Below are positions 33,423 through 41,630 of a DNA stretch of 64,000 nucleotides, in pieces. The stretch spans positions 91,251-155,250 of the forward strand of contig JAFQZQ010000052.1 of the NCBI GenBank assembly GCA_017405845.1, in the 5' to 3' direction. This DNA is from Mogibacterium sp. GTDB taxonomy: Bacteria; Bacillota; Clostridia; Peptostreptococcales; Anaerovoracaceae. Numbering within the stretch: the stretch's first letter is position 1; every line of letters begins with the position of its first letter. Position numbers and translations under genes: made by a program. The notes under the pieces were generated by a model. That model worked only from the letters and a program-made list of their open reading frames with translations. It ran no database searches and had not been told where the DNA came from.

Positions 33423-33773
33423 TTATTTTTCGAAGATACGGACCTCCCTGATGAAGAAGTCCGTACCTTCAATAATATCTTTATCGAAGCTGCCGCACTT
33501 CGGACACAGGCCCTTGTTTTCAACCACAGGGAACTCTGTTCCGCAATTCCGGCAAAGGCCTATGGCCTTTATCTTTTCAATGATCAACTCCGAGCCTCTG
33601 AGGAAATCGTAATCATCAGAGATTACTTCATAACCGTCCTGTAGGAACTCGGGGATCACGGATGTTGCTTCACCGACCTCGATCACTATCGCATCGACAT
33701 GATCGAGGCCGTTCTCTTCTACTACTTTTCCGACTTTATCTACGACGCCGTATAGAAGCGTTAATTCATGCAT
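33423..33773 (-). CDS. hypA: HypA-like nickel insertion protein
   Basis: A 116-residue protein of the HypA/HybF family, which delivers nickel to [NiFe] hydrogenase. It keeps the N-terminal MHE needed for nickel binding and the zinc site CRNCGTEF ... CPKCGSF. AAAGGAG precedes the ATG, and it starts 14 bases after the large FeS oxidoreductase gene. No hydrogenase structural gene or other hyp gene is in the window. Confidence 0.88.
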   Translation of the reverse strand: MHELTLLYGVVDKVGKVVEENGLDHVDAIVIEVGEATSVIPEFLQDGYEVISDDYDFLRGSELIIEKIKAIGLCRNCGTEFPVVENKGLCPKCGSFDKDIIEGTDFFIREVRIFEK

Positions 33774-33787
33774 CTGTCAGTGCTCCT

Positions 33788-36496
33788 TTAACGCTTGTTT
33801 GCATCGCCTCTGTTGTTGTCTTCCTTGATGAATTTCTTTACAGCGATCTTCATCTCGCGGTTCTTGCGGTAGTTCTCAACGTAGTTCTTGCGGAAGCGGA
33901 TCGAGTGAACCGGTTCGTTGAACTTCTTGATAAGATGGATGGCGTCAAACTTACATCTTGTTGTGCAGACACCGCATCCGATACATCTGTTCTGATCGAC
34001 CTGTGTAGCACCGCATCCGAGGCAGCGGGCTGTTTCGGCCCTGAGCTGCTCCTCAGTGAATGTGAGGCTCTCGTTGCGCTTTGTACCGACCTTTGCTTTG
34101 TCGACACCAGGTACCTGACGCTTGATGTTGTCCCAGCTGATGTGGTCGAAGTCGAGGTCAGACTTGTCGAGCGCCTTGTACTCTCTTCTGTCTCTTGCGA
34201 GTGTAAGGCTGTGTCCAGGCCATACGAAACGGTTGATGGAGATCGAAGCCTCCTTGCCTGCTGCAATGGCATCGATACAGAACTTCTGTCCTGTGTAGAT
34301 GTCGCCGCCTGCAAAGATATCAGGCTCGCTCGTCTGATATGTCAGAGGGTCTGCCTTCACAAAGCCTCTCTCTGTGAGTTCAACGTTGACTCCTGTGAGC
34401 AGCTTGCCCCAGTCAGGTCTCTGACCGATGCAGTACAGAACCATTCCGCATTTAGCTTCCTCTGTAACACTGTCATCAAACTTAGGGTCGAATCTGCCTT
34501 CCTCATTCTTGACGCTCGTGCACTTGCGGAACTTGATTCCCTTGACCTTTCCGTCCTTTGTTGTGACGATCTCAGTCTGTCCCCAGCCGTCATGGATCGT
34601 GACGCCGTCTTCCTTGCAGTATGCCTGGTCCTCTTCGCCCATAGGCATCTCATCGTAAGACTCGAGGCAGTAAAGGTCTACCTTCTTTGCGCCGTATCTC
34701 TTAGCTGTGCGTGCAACGTCTGCTCCGATGCTTCCGCCGCCGATAACAACTACATTGCCGCTGAGCTCAACATCGTTGCCGCGGTTGATGTCCTTGAGGA
34801 ATTCAACGCCTGCAACAACTCCCTTAGCATCGTCGCCAGGGATGCCGAGCTTGCCGCAGTTCTGGAGTCCGATTCCGAGATAGAACGCTTCAAAGCCCTG
34901 CTCGCGAAGCTCAGGAATCGTAACATCGACGCCGACTTCCACTCCGCACTTAAACTCTACTCCGAGAGCTCTGAGCACGTCTATTTCAGCCTCAACTACA
35001 TCCTTCTCAAGTCTGAACGCAGGGATGCCGTTTACGAGCATTCCGCCCGGTCTCTTTTCCTTTTCAAATACGGTTACCTTATATCCGCCTGCTGCCAGAT
35101 AGTAAGCGCAGGAGATTCCCGCAGGGCCGGAGCCGATGACGGCGATCTTCTTATCGTGATCCCAGAGTTTTTTAGGAATGAATCTCTTGTCTGCTTCGAT
35201 CTCTCTGTCGGCGATGAATCTCTTGATCTCATCGATAGCGACAGCTCTGTCGATCTCGCCTCTTGTGCACTCGTTCTCGCAGTTATGCGGGCAGATGCGT
35301 CCGCAGACTGCAGGCAGCGGGTTCTCTTTCTTGATAAGCTCAAGGGCTTCCATATATTTGCCCTGAGCGGCCAGTCTGATATATCCCTGAATCGCAATGT
35401 GTGCAGGGCATGTGGTCTTGCAAGGAGATGTTCCTGTCTCAACCACGTTCTTTCTGTGGTCTCTGTAGTCAGCATCGTATCTTTCCGGACCCCACTCCTG
35501 CTCATCAGGGAGCTCTGTAGGGATCTGAACGATAGGTGTCTTTGAGCAGATCTTCTGTCCGAGTTTAAGAGCATTGTTTGCGCATGTCTCAACGCACTGT
35601 CCGCATGCGACGCACTTATCCTTGTCGATCTCAGCAACGTAATTGCTGCGTACCATGTTTGGCGCGCCGTAGTATGTGGCACTTCCGATAGCCATGCAGC
35701 TCTGAGGCTGGCAGTTGCAGATGGCGAACGAGATGCCGCTCTCGAGCGTCGTTATCTGGTGGATGCAGCCCATTGCCTCGGTTCTCTCGAGGTGCTCATA
35801 GACCTGCTCCTTTGTGAGCTTCTCTCCGCGGCCGTGTCTGATCATGGTCTCTGCGAGCAGACCCATGTAGATGCACATTCCGTCCTCGAGATCGCCTGTG
35901 CCCTCGCCCATGATGCGGCGTACTCTGCGGCACTGGCACGGTACTCTGCAGAAAGCTCCGCCGACAGTCGTCTCTATCAGCGTGCTGAGTCTTTCCATGG
36001 TCATGATCTTTGTGCCTGCAGGGAGCGCACTCTCTACAGGTACGACTCTCATGATTCCGACGCCCATAGGCATTGATGCAGCTACCTGTCCGTAGGATTC
36101 GAAAGCATGCCTCTGGAATAAGTATGAGATCTCAGGGTGCGATTCGTTGTACTCATTGCTTCTGGCCAGCTGGAACTCGAAGATTCCAGGTGCGAACGGT
36201 ACCAGCAGATATATCTTGGCTCCGCCCTTACCGAGCTTAACGTCCATGAAGTAAGCTTTATCCGCGCAGCCTTCAAGGATGTGCTTCACTTTGTCTACAG
36301 GCATGCCCGTCTTCTTTGCCAGTCCCCTTGCGGTCGACGGCATGACGAGTTTCATTTCGCTCATTACAGCAAGCTCGTCATCAGTCAGAAGGTAATCGAG
36401 CAGCTGATACTCAGCGCATTCCGGAGTGATCTTCAGCTCGCCCTTGTTTGCCATTTCTGTCGCAAGCCTTAATAGCTTGTCTTGTCTGGTTTCCAT
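33788..36496 (-). CDS. 902-residue FeS/FAD oxidoreductase (GltD/NfnB-like) with extra N-terminal Cys domain
   Basis: A multidomain redox enzyme. Residues 1-300 hold a winged-helix-like start and a Cys-rich domain (FCRVPCQCRRVRR, AICNCQPQSC); a 4Fe-4S ferredoxin pair follows (CVACGQCVETC). The middle is like the glutamate synthase small subunit: CKTTCPAHIAIQGYI, CGRICPHNCENEC, FAD motif VIGSGPAGISCAYYLA, NAD(P) motif VVIGGGSIGADVART, then FAGGDIYTG. A final ferredoxin-like CLGCGA / CIGCGVCTTRC ends it. It probably moves electrons between NAD(P)H and a ferredoxin-type partner. GAGAGGGAGAG precedes the ATG. Confidence 0.88.
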   Translation of the reverse strand: METRQDKLLRLATEMANKGELKITPECAEYQLLDYLLTDDELAVMSEMKLVMPSTARGLAKKTGMPVDKVKHILEGCADKAYFMDVKLGKGGAKIYLLVPFAPGIFEFQLARSNEYNESHPEISYLFQRHAFESYGQVAASMPMGVGIMRVVPVESALPAGTKIMTMERLSTLIETTVGGAFCRVPCQCRRVRRIMGEGTGDLEDGMCIYMGLLAETMIRHGRGEKLTKEQVYEHLERTEAMGCIHQITTLESGISFAICNCQPQSCMAIGSATYYGAPNMVRSNYVAEIDKDKCVACGQCVETCANNALKLGQKICSKTPIVQIPTELPDEQEWGPERYDADYRDHRKNVVETGTSPCKTTCPAHIAIQGYIRLAAQGKYMEALELIKKENPLPAVCGRICPHNCENECTRGEIDRAVAIDEIKRFIADREIEADKRFIPKKLWDHDKKIAVIGSGPAGISCAYYLAAGGYKVTVFEKEKRPGGMLVNGIPAFRLEKDVVEAEIDVLRALGVEFKCGVEVGVDVTIPELREQGFEAFYLGIGLQNCGKLGIPGDDAKGVVAGVEFLKDINRGNDVELSGNVVVIGGGSIGADVARTAKRYGAKKVDLYCLESYDEMPMGEEDQAYCKEDGVTIHDGWGQTEIVTTKDGKVKGIKFRKCTSVKNEEGRFDPKFDDSVTEEAKCGMVLYCIGQRPDWGKLLTGVNVELTERGFVKADPLTYQTSEPDIFAGGDIYTGQKFCIDAIAAGKEASISINRFVWPGHSLTLARDRREYKALDKSDLDFDHISWDNIKRQVPGVDKAKVGTKRNESLTFTEEQLRAETARCLGCGATQVDQNRCIGCGVCTTRCKFDAIHLIKKFNEPVHSIRFRKNYVENYRKNREMKIAVKKFIKEDNNRGDANKR

Positions 36497-36583
36497 TATT
36501 CTCTCCCTCTCAAAACAGCGAATGATTTTATAGTTTTTGCATCATATGCATACCCAGTAAATTGTATCATAACCAATCAAAAA

Positions 36584-36612
36584 ACTCTCGGAGATTTTCA
36601 GTTTCCGAGAGT
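36584..36612 (-). terminator. Terminator after the small CxxC protein gene
   Basis: ACTCTCGGA pairs with TCCGAGAGT around an 11-base loop, followed on the minus strand by TTTTTTG. The first base of the stem touches the stop codon of the gene at 36612. Confidence 0.85.
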
Positions 36613-36833
36613 CAATAGATCTTTTCTATCCGGTCTGCGCTTATACCGTTTGCAGCGCAGAATCCCTCGAGATCTGCCGGTGATTTTATGAGCATCACCT
36701 CGTGCAGACCTCCGTGCACATCCTGTGCGCACAGCACTTGTTCACCGGTGCATATGCTGCATCTGAGCACCGGCACATAGTCGCCCTCAGGCATCTTCGG
36801 ATAGGTCTTTTTGTTTTTGCTGAAGAGTCCCAT
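36612..36833 (-). CDS. Small hypothetical protein with CSICTGEQVLC
   Basis: A 73-residue soluble protein beginning MGLFSKNKKTYPKMPEGDY. Three Cys occur in RCSICTGEQVLC, which could bind metal. No named family is recognised. GAGGTG precedes the ATG and the gene starts three bases after cca, so it is probably expressed with it. A strong terminator follows at once. Confidence 0.7.
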   Translation of the reverse strand: MGLFSKNKKTYPKMPEGDYVPVLRCSICTGEQVLCAQDVHGGLHEVMLIKSPADLEGFCAANGISADRIEKIY

Positions 36834-36836
36834 GAT

Positions 36837-38189
36837 TCACCTCTTTCCTTTCCGTGATTTGCGTGCGTATGTCAGCACCTGTTTCATTGCAGAATCCTTT
36901 TCTATGCCCGCAAGTCTCAGCTTATGGGCGTAGGCGAGTATCTCGCCGAAGTCTTCACCTGGCTCGAGACCCGCTTCGATGAGGTCGCGGCCCATGACAT
37001 ATGGTTTTGCCATTGTTTCCTCGTAGGTCCTGAGTCTTTCAAGCAGGAACTCCCTGTCACCCGAGAATGCGTCACTTCCGGATACTACCGGCTTGTCGGC
37101 TTCCGCGAACCAAATGAGGTCTCCGGGAGCGACCGCCGCATCGAACATTCTGTTTGTGGACTTCAGCACCGGCTTGGAATATGCCGCTACGTTCGGTCTC
37201 ATGTGAAGCGGCACCATGTTGAAGACGTAATCCTTTACGCTCTTTTCACTTGTCAGCCGGCCCACAAAGGCCTCCACCAGCGGCATTCCCTTCACTTCGT
37301 GCTCATAAGCGTGAATCCGGCCTTTCTTTTCCTCCGTAGTGACTATCTTGCCGAGATCGTGCGTAAGAGCGAGCAGCATAAAGCTGTACGGATCTGATAC
37401 CCGGTCTCTGAAAGCAGCCGCACGGTCTATGACCTCCATGGTATGCGTCCACACATCACCTTCCGGGTGGAAGACCGGATCCTGCTCCAGGTCAATGGTC
37501 TGCTTCAGTTCCGGAAACCAGATGTCGAGCTGGTCCATCGCGCGGAGCGATTCGAAAAATATTGACGGTTTATCTGCCTTCAAAAGAGCCTTTTTTAGTT
37601 CTTCCTCGACGCGTTCACGCGAGAGCGTTGAAAGGTCGATGCCCCGGCAGAGTTCTATGGTATCGGGTGCAATGGCGAAATTGAAGCGCGCCGCGAACTG
37701 CGCGCCGCGCAGTACCCGCAAGGGGTCCTCGATGAAGGTGTCCGGATCGATGTGCCTGATGACGCCTTCATCGATGTCGCGGCGCCCGCCAAAGTGATCA
37801 ACGATTTCGCCGGTCAGCACATCCTCCATCATCGAATTGATTGTAAAATCCCTGCGCCTTGCCGCTTCAAGCGTCCCGATGAACGGGTCCACATCGATCT
37901 CGAAGTCCCTGTGGCCGCTTCCCGTCGCATGCTCACGCCTTGGCATTGCAATATCGATGTCTTCGCCCTTCAGCGCAAATACTCCAAAGCTCCTGCCGTA
38001 AGAAAGCGGTTCGCCTGTCTTCTCAAGAATTGAATACAGCGCAGCAGGCTGAATGCCGTGCACCTCTATGTCTACGTCCTTGTTTTCGATGCCCAGAAGC
38101 CTGTCGCGCACAAAGCCTCCGACGTAAAAGGTCCTGCCGCCGGCATCACGCACATATTCAGCTATACGCTCCGCAATACTGTTCTTCAT
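36837..38189 (-). CDS. cca: CCA tRNA nucleotidyltransferase with HD domain
   Basis: A class II nucleotidyltransferase that completes or repairs the CCA end of tRNAs. The head motif is FYVGGFVRDRLLGIENKDVD (metal Asp pair), followed by RRDFTINSMMED and DPLRVLRGAQFAARF. The HD domain is at ALTHDLGKIVT. About 450 residues from the ATG at 38189 fits the family; upstream ATGs in the same frame run into the preceding gene without a ribosome site. The start lies seven bases after the YkgJ-like gene. Confidence 0.9.
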   Translation of the reverse strand: MKNSIAERIAEYVRDAGGRTFYVGGFVRDRLLGIENKDVDIEVHGIQPAALYSILEKTGEPLSYGRSFGVFALKGEDIDIAMPRREHATGSGHRDFEIDVDPFIGTLEAARRRDFTINSMMEDVLTGEIVDHFGGRRDIDEGVIRHIDPDTFIEDPLRVLRGAQFAARFNFAIAPDTIELCRGIDLSTLSRERVEEELKKALLKADKPSIFFESLRAMDQLDIWFPELKQTIDLEQDPVFHPEGDVWTHTMEVIDRAAAFRDRVSDPYSFMLLALTHDLGKIVTTEEKKGRIHAYEHEVKGMPLVEAFVGRLTSEKSVKDYVFNMVPLHMRPNVAAYSKPVLKSTNRMFDAAVAPGDLIWFAEADKPVVSGSDAFSGDREFLLERLRTYEETMAKPYVMGRDLIEAGLEPGEDFGEILAYAHKLRLAGIEKDSAMKQVLTYARKSRKGKR

Positions 38190-38196
38190 TGGACGA

Positions 38197-38736
38197 TCAT
38201 TCACACTCAGCATCTCTGGCGCGGGATTCGCCCCACACCATATCGTATATGAGCGGGTCCCGTATGAGATGTTTCCAGGCCGTAAAAGTAGCCTGTACAA
38301 AGCGCTCATCGAGCTCTATCTCCTCTTCTATCATCGGGCAGGCATATGGCAGTTCGTAGTCATTGAATACGAGCTGGAGCGTGCCGTCCTCATCCAGATG
38401 CGGAAGCAGCGGAAAGCTCCTGCACTGTATAGGCCTCATATTCCGCGGACAGTGCGGAGGGGTCTTGCACTTCACAAAATAGATCTTGCCGTTCCACGTG
38501 CCCGGAAGCTCATACTCGTCAGTGCTGAGGGTCTCCCAGCTGAGCCAGTCCGCATGCCTGTCGTGGATCTTCTCCTCGCCCGGCAGCAGCATTATGCCCA
38601 CATCCTCTTCCGAGTATGCCGCATTGCAGCATGCTGCGCCGCATATAGTGCCGCAATCGAAAGGCACAGGCGACACCCGGTCGAGCAGCCTGTAGATAGC
38701 CTTATATGTTCTCTTTCTTGTTGCGCCTTTTATCAT
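38197..38736 (-). CDS. YkgJ-type cysteine-cluster protein
   Basis: A 179-residue protein with the spaced Cys cluster of the YkgJ family: CGTICGAACCNAA, then CKTPPHCPRNMRPIQCRSFPL and a late Cys in LPYACPM. Members are thought to bind zinc or iron, and the function is unknown. The start overlaps the stop of the LMW phosphatase gene as ATGA, giving coupled translation. Confidence 0.82.
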   Translation of the reverse strand: MIKGATRKRTYKAIYRLLDRVSPVPFDCGTICGAACCNAAYSEEDVGIMLLPGEEKIHDRHADWLSWETLSTDEYELPGTWNGKIYFVKCKTPPHCPRNMRPIQCRSFPLLPHLDEDGTLQLVFNDYELPYACPMIEEEIELDERFVQATFTAWKHLIRDPLIYDMVWGESRARDAECE

Positions 38737-39203
38737 CTGTTCTTATCAGTCCGGAGAAGGGTCTCCAGCAAGCCTTCACATCCATCGACAACATCGCGCC
38801 AGGTGGCGTCGAAGTTGCCCGTATACCAAGGATCGGCAACCTCATCGCCTGCCCTGTCAGTATACTCGAGGAGCATGCTTATCTTGCTGTCGGGATCGCC
38901 GCCCGTGATCCGTTTTATATTTCTTATGTTATTGTAATCCATGCAGATGATCATATCGAAGTCATCGTAATCACGCTTCGTCATCTGCCACGCCCTGTGT
39001 CCGCCGCACGGTACACCCTTTTCGGCCAGCTTTCTGCGGGCCGGAGGATAGACAGGATTACCGGTCTCCTCGCGGCTGGTCGCTGCAGAATCAATAACAA
39101 AGCGGTCTTCGATTCCTTTCTTCCGCACCATGTCCTTCAGCACATATTCTGCCATCGGGCTGCGGCAAATATTACCATGACATACAAAAAGTATTCTTTT
39201 CAT
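38733..39203 (-). CDS. Low-molecular-weight protein-tyrosine phosphatase
   Basis: A 156-residue phosphatase with the P-loop VCHGNICRSP near the N-terminus (nucleophile Cys in CxxxxCRS) and the acid loop DPWYTGNFD near the C-terminus. Such enzymes act on tyrosine-phosphorylated proteins, often capsule or kinase partners; none is nearby. It overlaps its neighbours by ATGA at both ends. Confidence 0.93.
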   Translation of the reverse strand: MKRILFVCHGNICRSPMAEYVLKDMVRKKGIEDRFVIDSAATSREETGNPVYPPARRKLAEKGVPCGGHRAWQMTKRDYDDFDMIICMDYNNIRNIKRITGGDPDSKISMLLEYTDRAGDEVADPWYTGNFDATWRDVVDGCEGLLETLLRTDKNR

Positions 39204-39643
39204 TCTTCTTTGGTATTTCTCAGATGTTCGAAATTCGTACCGTTGATATGATACGGGTCAGTTATTCCGGCAAGCGCCTCCGCGTCGGCCTGTTTGCAGA
39301 ATTCCAGCATCCTCTCAGCCCGGGCATCGCGCTCATCAGACTTCTCAAAATGCGTGCCACGCTCAGAGCTGTAGCTGACCGGCCAGACTTTGAATGTATC
39401 CGGGTCGGCATATATATCGATGTACTTGCCGTGGAAGCTTATGTCAAACCAGTCCGTCCCGAACGAGTATGCTCCGCCCTCAAGGCCGCTATCTGCAAGG
39501 AAGCATTCCCTGGCGAAATAGCTGTCATCGGGCTCGCTGAAGCCTATCTTCACGTATTTGTCTTTTCTTGTACAGAACCACGTGCCGACTTTTCTGATCT
39601 TGTCGACCATGCCGCGTTTCATCACTTCTTTTCTGCTTTCCAT
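39200..39643 (-). CDS. Hypothetical protein first in the LMW phosphatase operon
   Basis: A 147-residue soluble protein with aromatic-rich beta segments (GTWFCTRKDKYVKIGF, GTDWFDISFHGKYIDIYA). No family was recognised. GAGAGG lies eight bases before the ATG. The stop overlaps the phosphatase start as ATGA, so it is first in the run hypothetical-phosphatase-YkgJ-cca-small CxxC protein. It diverges from ade. Confidence 0.72.
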   Translation of the reverse strand: MESRKEVMKRGMVDKIRKVGTWFCTRKDKYVKIGFSEPDDSYFARECFLADSGLEGGAYSFGTDWFDISFHGKYIDIYADPDTFKVWPVSYSSERGTHFEKSDERDARAERMLEFCKQADAEALAGITDPYHINGTNFEHLRNTKEE

Positions 39644-39743
39644 GTCACGGACCTCTCTCGCTCCTTTTTACTTTCGGTTTATTTTACCATACAGAGCGCC
39701 GCAGAATATATGCTATACTTCGACTAACAGGAGGTGAACGATT

Positions 39744-41546
39744 ATGCTCAACAAGTTTTGCAAGAAACCCCTATATGAAATAACACTGAAGATGGCGAAC
39801 GTAGCCATGGGCGTCGATAAGGCGGACATGGTGATAAAGAACGCCAAACTGGTAAACGTCTGTACAGCTGAGATCCAGGAAGGTATCGACGTTGCGATAG
39901 CTGAAGGCCGTATTGCACTCGTAGGCGACGCCGCCCACTGCATCGGCGAAAACACAAAAGTAATAGATGCCTCCGGCCAGTACATTGCGCCGGGATTCAT
40001 GGACGCTCACATCCACGTGGAGTCGGCGATGATCAGCGTCGGAGAATATGCCCGCGCAGTAGTACCGCATGGCACAACAGGCATCTTCATGGATCCTCAT
40101 GAGATCTGCAATGTATGCGGTCCTGAGGGCGTAAAGGCGATGATAGACGACGCAAAGAGAGCTCCTCTGAAAGCCATGTCGAACGTGCCTTCATGTGTGC
40201 CGGCTGTTGCCGGATTCGAAGACACCGGATCACACATCGGTCCGGAAGAGGTCCGCGAGATGATGACATGGGACGGCATCATGGGCCTCGGTGAGATGAT
40301 GAACTTCCCGGGCGTTATCTACGGAGATCCTAACGTTCATGGTGAGCTCGCAGAAACGCTGAAGGCCGACCAGGTTATTACAGGCCACTACTCAGTGCCT
40401 GAGACCGGTCCGGGACTCAACGCGTTCATAGCTTCGGGCGTAAGATGCTGCCATGAGTCCACACGCGCTGAGGACGTGCTCGAAAAGATGCGCCATGGAA
40501 TGTACGCCCTGATGCGTTACGGCAGCGCATGGCACGACATGCCTGTCATTATTCGCGCAATACTGGATAACAATGTCGAAGACCGCTTCGCCTGCCTCAT
40601 CTCGGACGACACTCATCCTGATACGCTCATAAGCGACGGACATCTCGACTACATCGTACGCTGCGCAGTCAAGGAAGGCCTCGATCCTATCAAGGCTATC
40701 CAGTACGTCACCATCAACCCGGCAACCTGCTTCCGCATGGATCACGAGATGGGAAGCATCACACCGGGCAAATGTGCAGACATCGTATTCTTTGATGATC
40801 TGAACGACATTCAGATCACCCGCACGATCATCGACGGTGATATAGTGGCTGAGAACGGCAGGATGACTGTGGATATCGGAAGCTCCAACTTCCCTGCTTC
40901 AGTCTACAACACAATGCACGTTGGCTACGAGATCACACCGGACAGCTTTAAAATCGCCGCTCCGGAAGGTGCAGAAGGCAGCGTAAAGACACGCGTGATC
41001 GAGATTATCCCAAACCGCGTCGGTAACTATGAGAGAATAGTCGATCTGAAAGTAGAGGACGGATTCGTTCAGGCTGATGCGGCACAGGACATCATGAAGA
41101 TGGCAGTGTTTGAACGTCATCACGAGACAGGCACCAAGGGTGTAGGATTCCTGAAAGGATTCGGATTCAAGAAAGGCGCGATGGCTCAGACCGTTTCGCA
41201 CGATGCCCACAACCTGCTCGTTGCAGGTACCAACGATGAGGACATGGCACTTGCAGCAAACACTCTCGTGGAGTGCGGCGGCGGAATGTGCGCAGTAGCT
41301 GACGGAAAAGTGCTGGCTCTTGTTCCGCTCCCGATCGCAGGCCTGATGAACGATCTGCCGGCAGAAGAGATGGCAGACCTCATCAGCAAGCTCGATGCAG
41401 CATGGAAAGAACTGGGCTGCGTTATCAACTCGCCATATATGACGATGGCACTGATCCCGCTGGCGTGCCTGCCTGAGCTGAGGCTCACCAACCGCGGGCT
41501 CGTCGACTGCAGGACATTCCAGTTTGTCGATCTGTTCGTTAAATAG
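39744..41546 (+). CDS. ade: Adenine deaminase
   Basis: A 600-residue amidohydrolase that deaminates adenine to hypoxanthine in purine salvage. Metal-binding motifs are GFMDAHIHVESAMIS and VVPHGTTGIFMDPHEICNV, followed by ITGHYSVPETG and ISDDTHPDTLISDGHLD; the C-terminal domain has HDAHNLLVAGTNDEDM. Length and motifs are complete. AGGAGGTGAAC before the ATG is a near-perfect ribosome site. It is the only plus-strand gene in a long minus-strand region, ended by a strong terminator. Confidence 0.96.
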   Translation: MLNKFCKKPLYEITLKMANVAMGVDKADMVIKNAKLVNVCTAEIQEGIDVAIAEGRIALVGDAAHCIGENTKVIDASGQYIAPGFMDAHIHVESAMISVGEYARAVVPHGTTGIFMDPHEICNVCGPEGVKAMIDDAKRAPLKAMSNVPSCVPAVAGFEDTGSHIGPEEVREMMTWDGIMGLGEMMNFPGVIYGDPNVHGELAETLKADQVITGHYSVPETGPGLNAFIASGVRCCHESTRAEDVLEKMRHGMYALMRYGSAWHDMPVIIRAILDNNVEDRFACLISDDTHPDTLISDGHLDYIVRCAVKEGLDPIKAIQYVTINPATCFRMDHEMGSITPGKCADIVFFDDLNDIQITRTIIDGDIVAENGRMTVDIGSSNFPASVYNTMHVGYEITPDSFKIAAPEGAEGSVKTRVIEIIPNRVGNYERIVDLKVEDGFVQADAAQDIMKMAVFERHHETGTKGVGFLKGFGFKKGAMAQTVSHDAHNLLVAGTNDEDMALAANTLVECGGGMCAVADGKVLALVPLPIAGLMNDLPAEEMADLISKLDAAWKELGCVINSPYMTMALIPLACLPELRLTNRGLVDCRTFQFVDLFVK

Positions 41547-41565
41547 TTATAAGCAGAAGCAACTG

Positions 41566-41600
41566 AAGAGCTCCGGAGCCTAAGCCCCGGAGCTCTTTAA
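41566..41600. terminator. Bidirectional terminator between ade and the clostripain-like gene
   Basis: AAGAGCTCCGG pairs with CCGGAGCTCTT around a 9-base loop, followed by TAAGTTTTG. It serves convergent genes on both strands. Confidence 0.85.
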
Positions 41601-41630
41601 GTTTTGCTTGCTGACCGCTCAGCTGAGCCC

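Noticed and set aside
33662..35545. 627-codon open frame on the plus strand
   Set aside because: It lies antisense to the clearly real 902-residue oxidoreductase and hypA, is rich in Leu, Cys, Ser and Ala without any domain, and comes from codon bias of the opposite strand.
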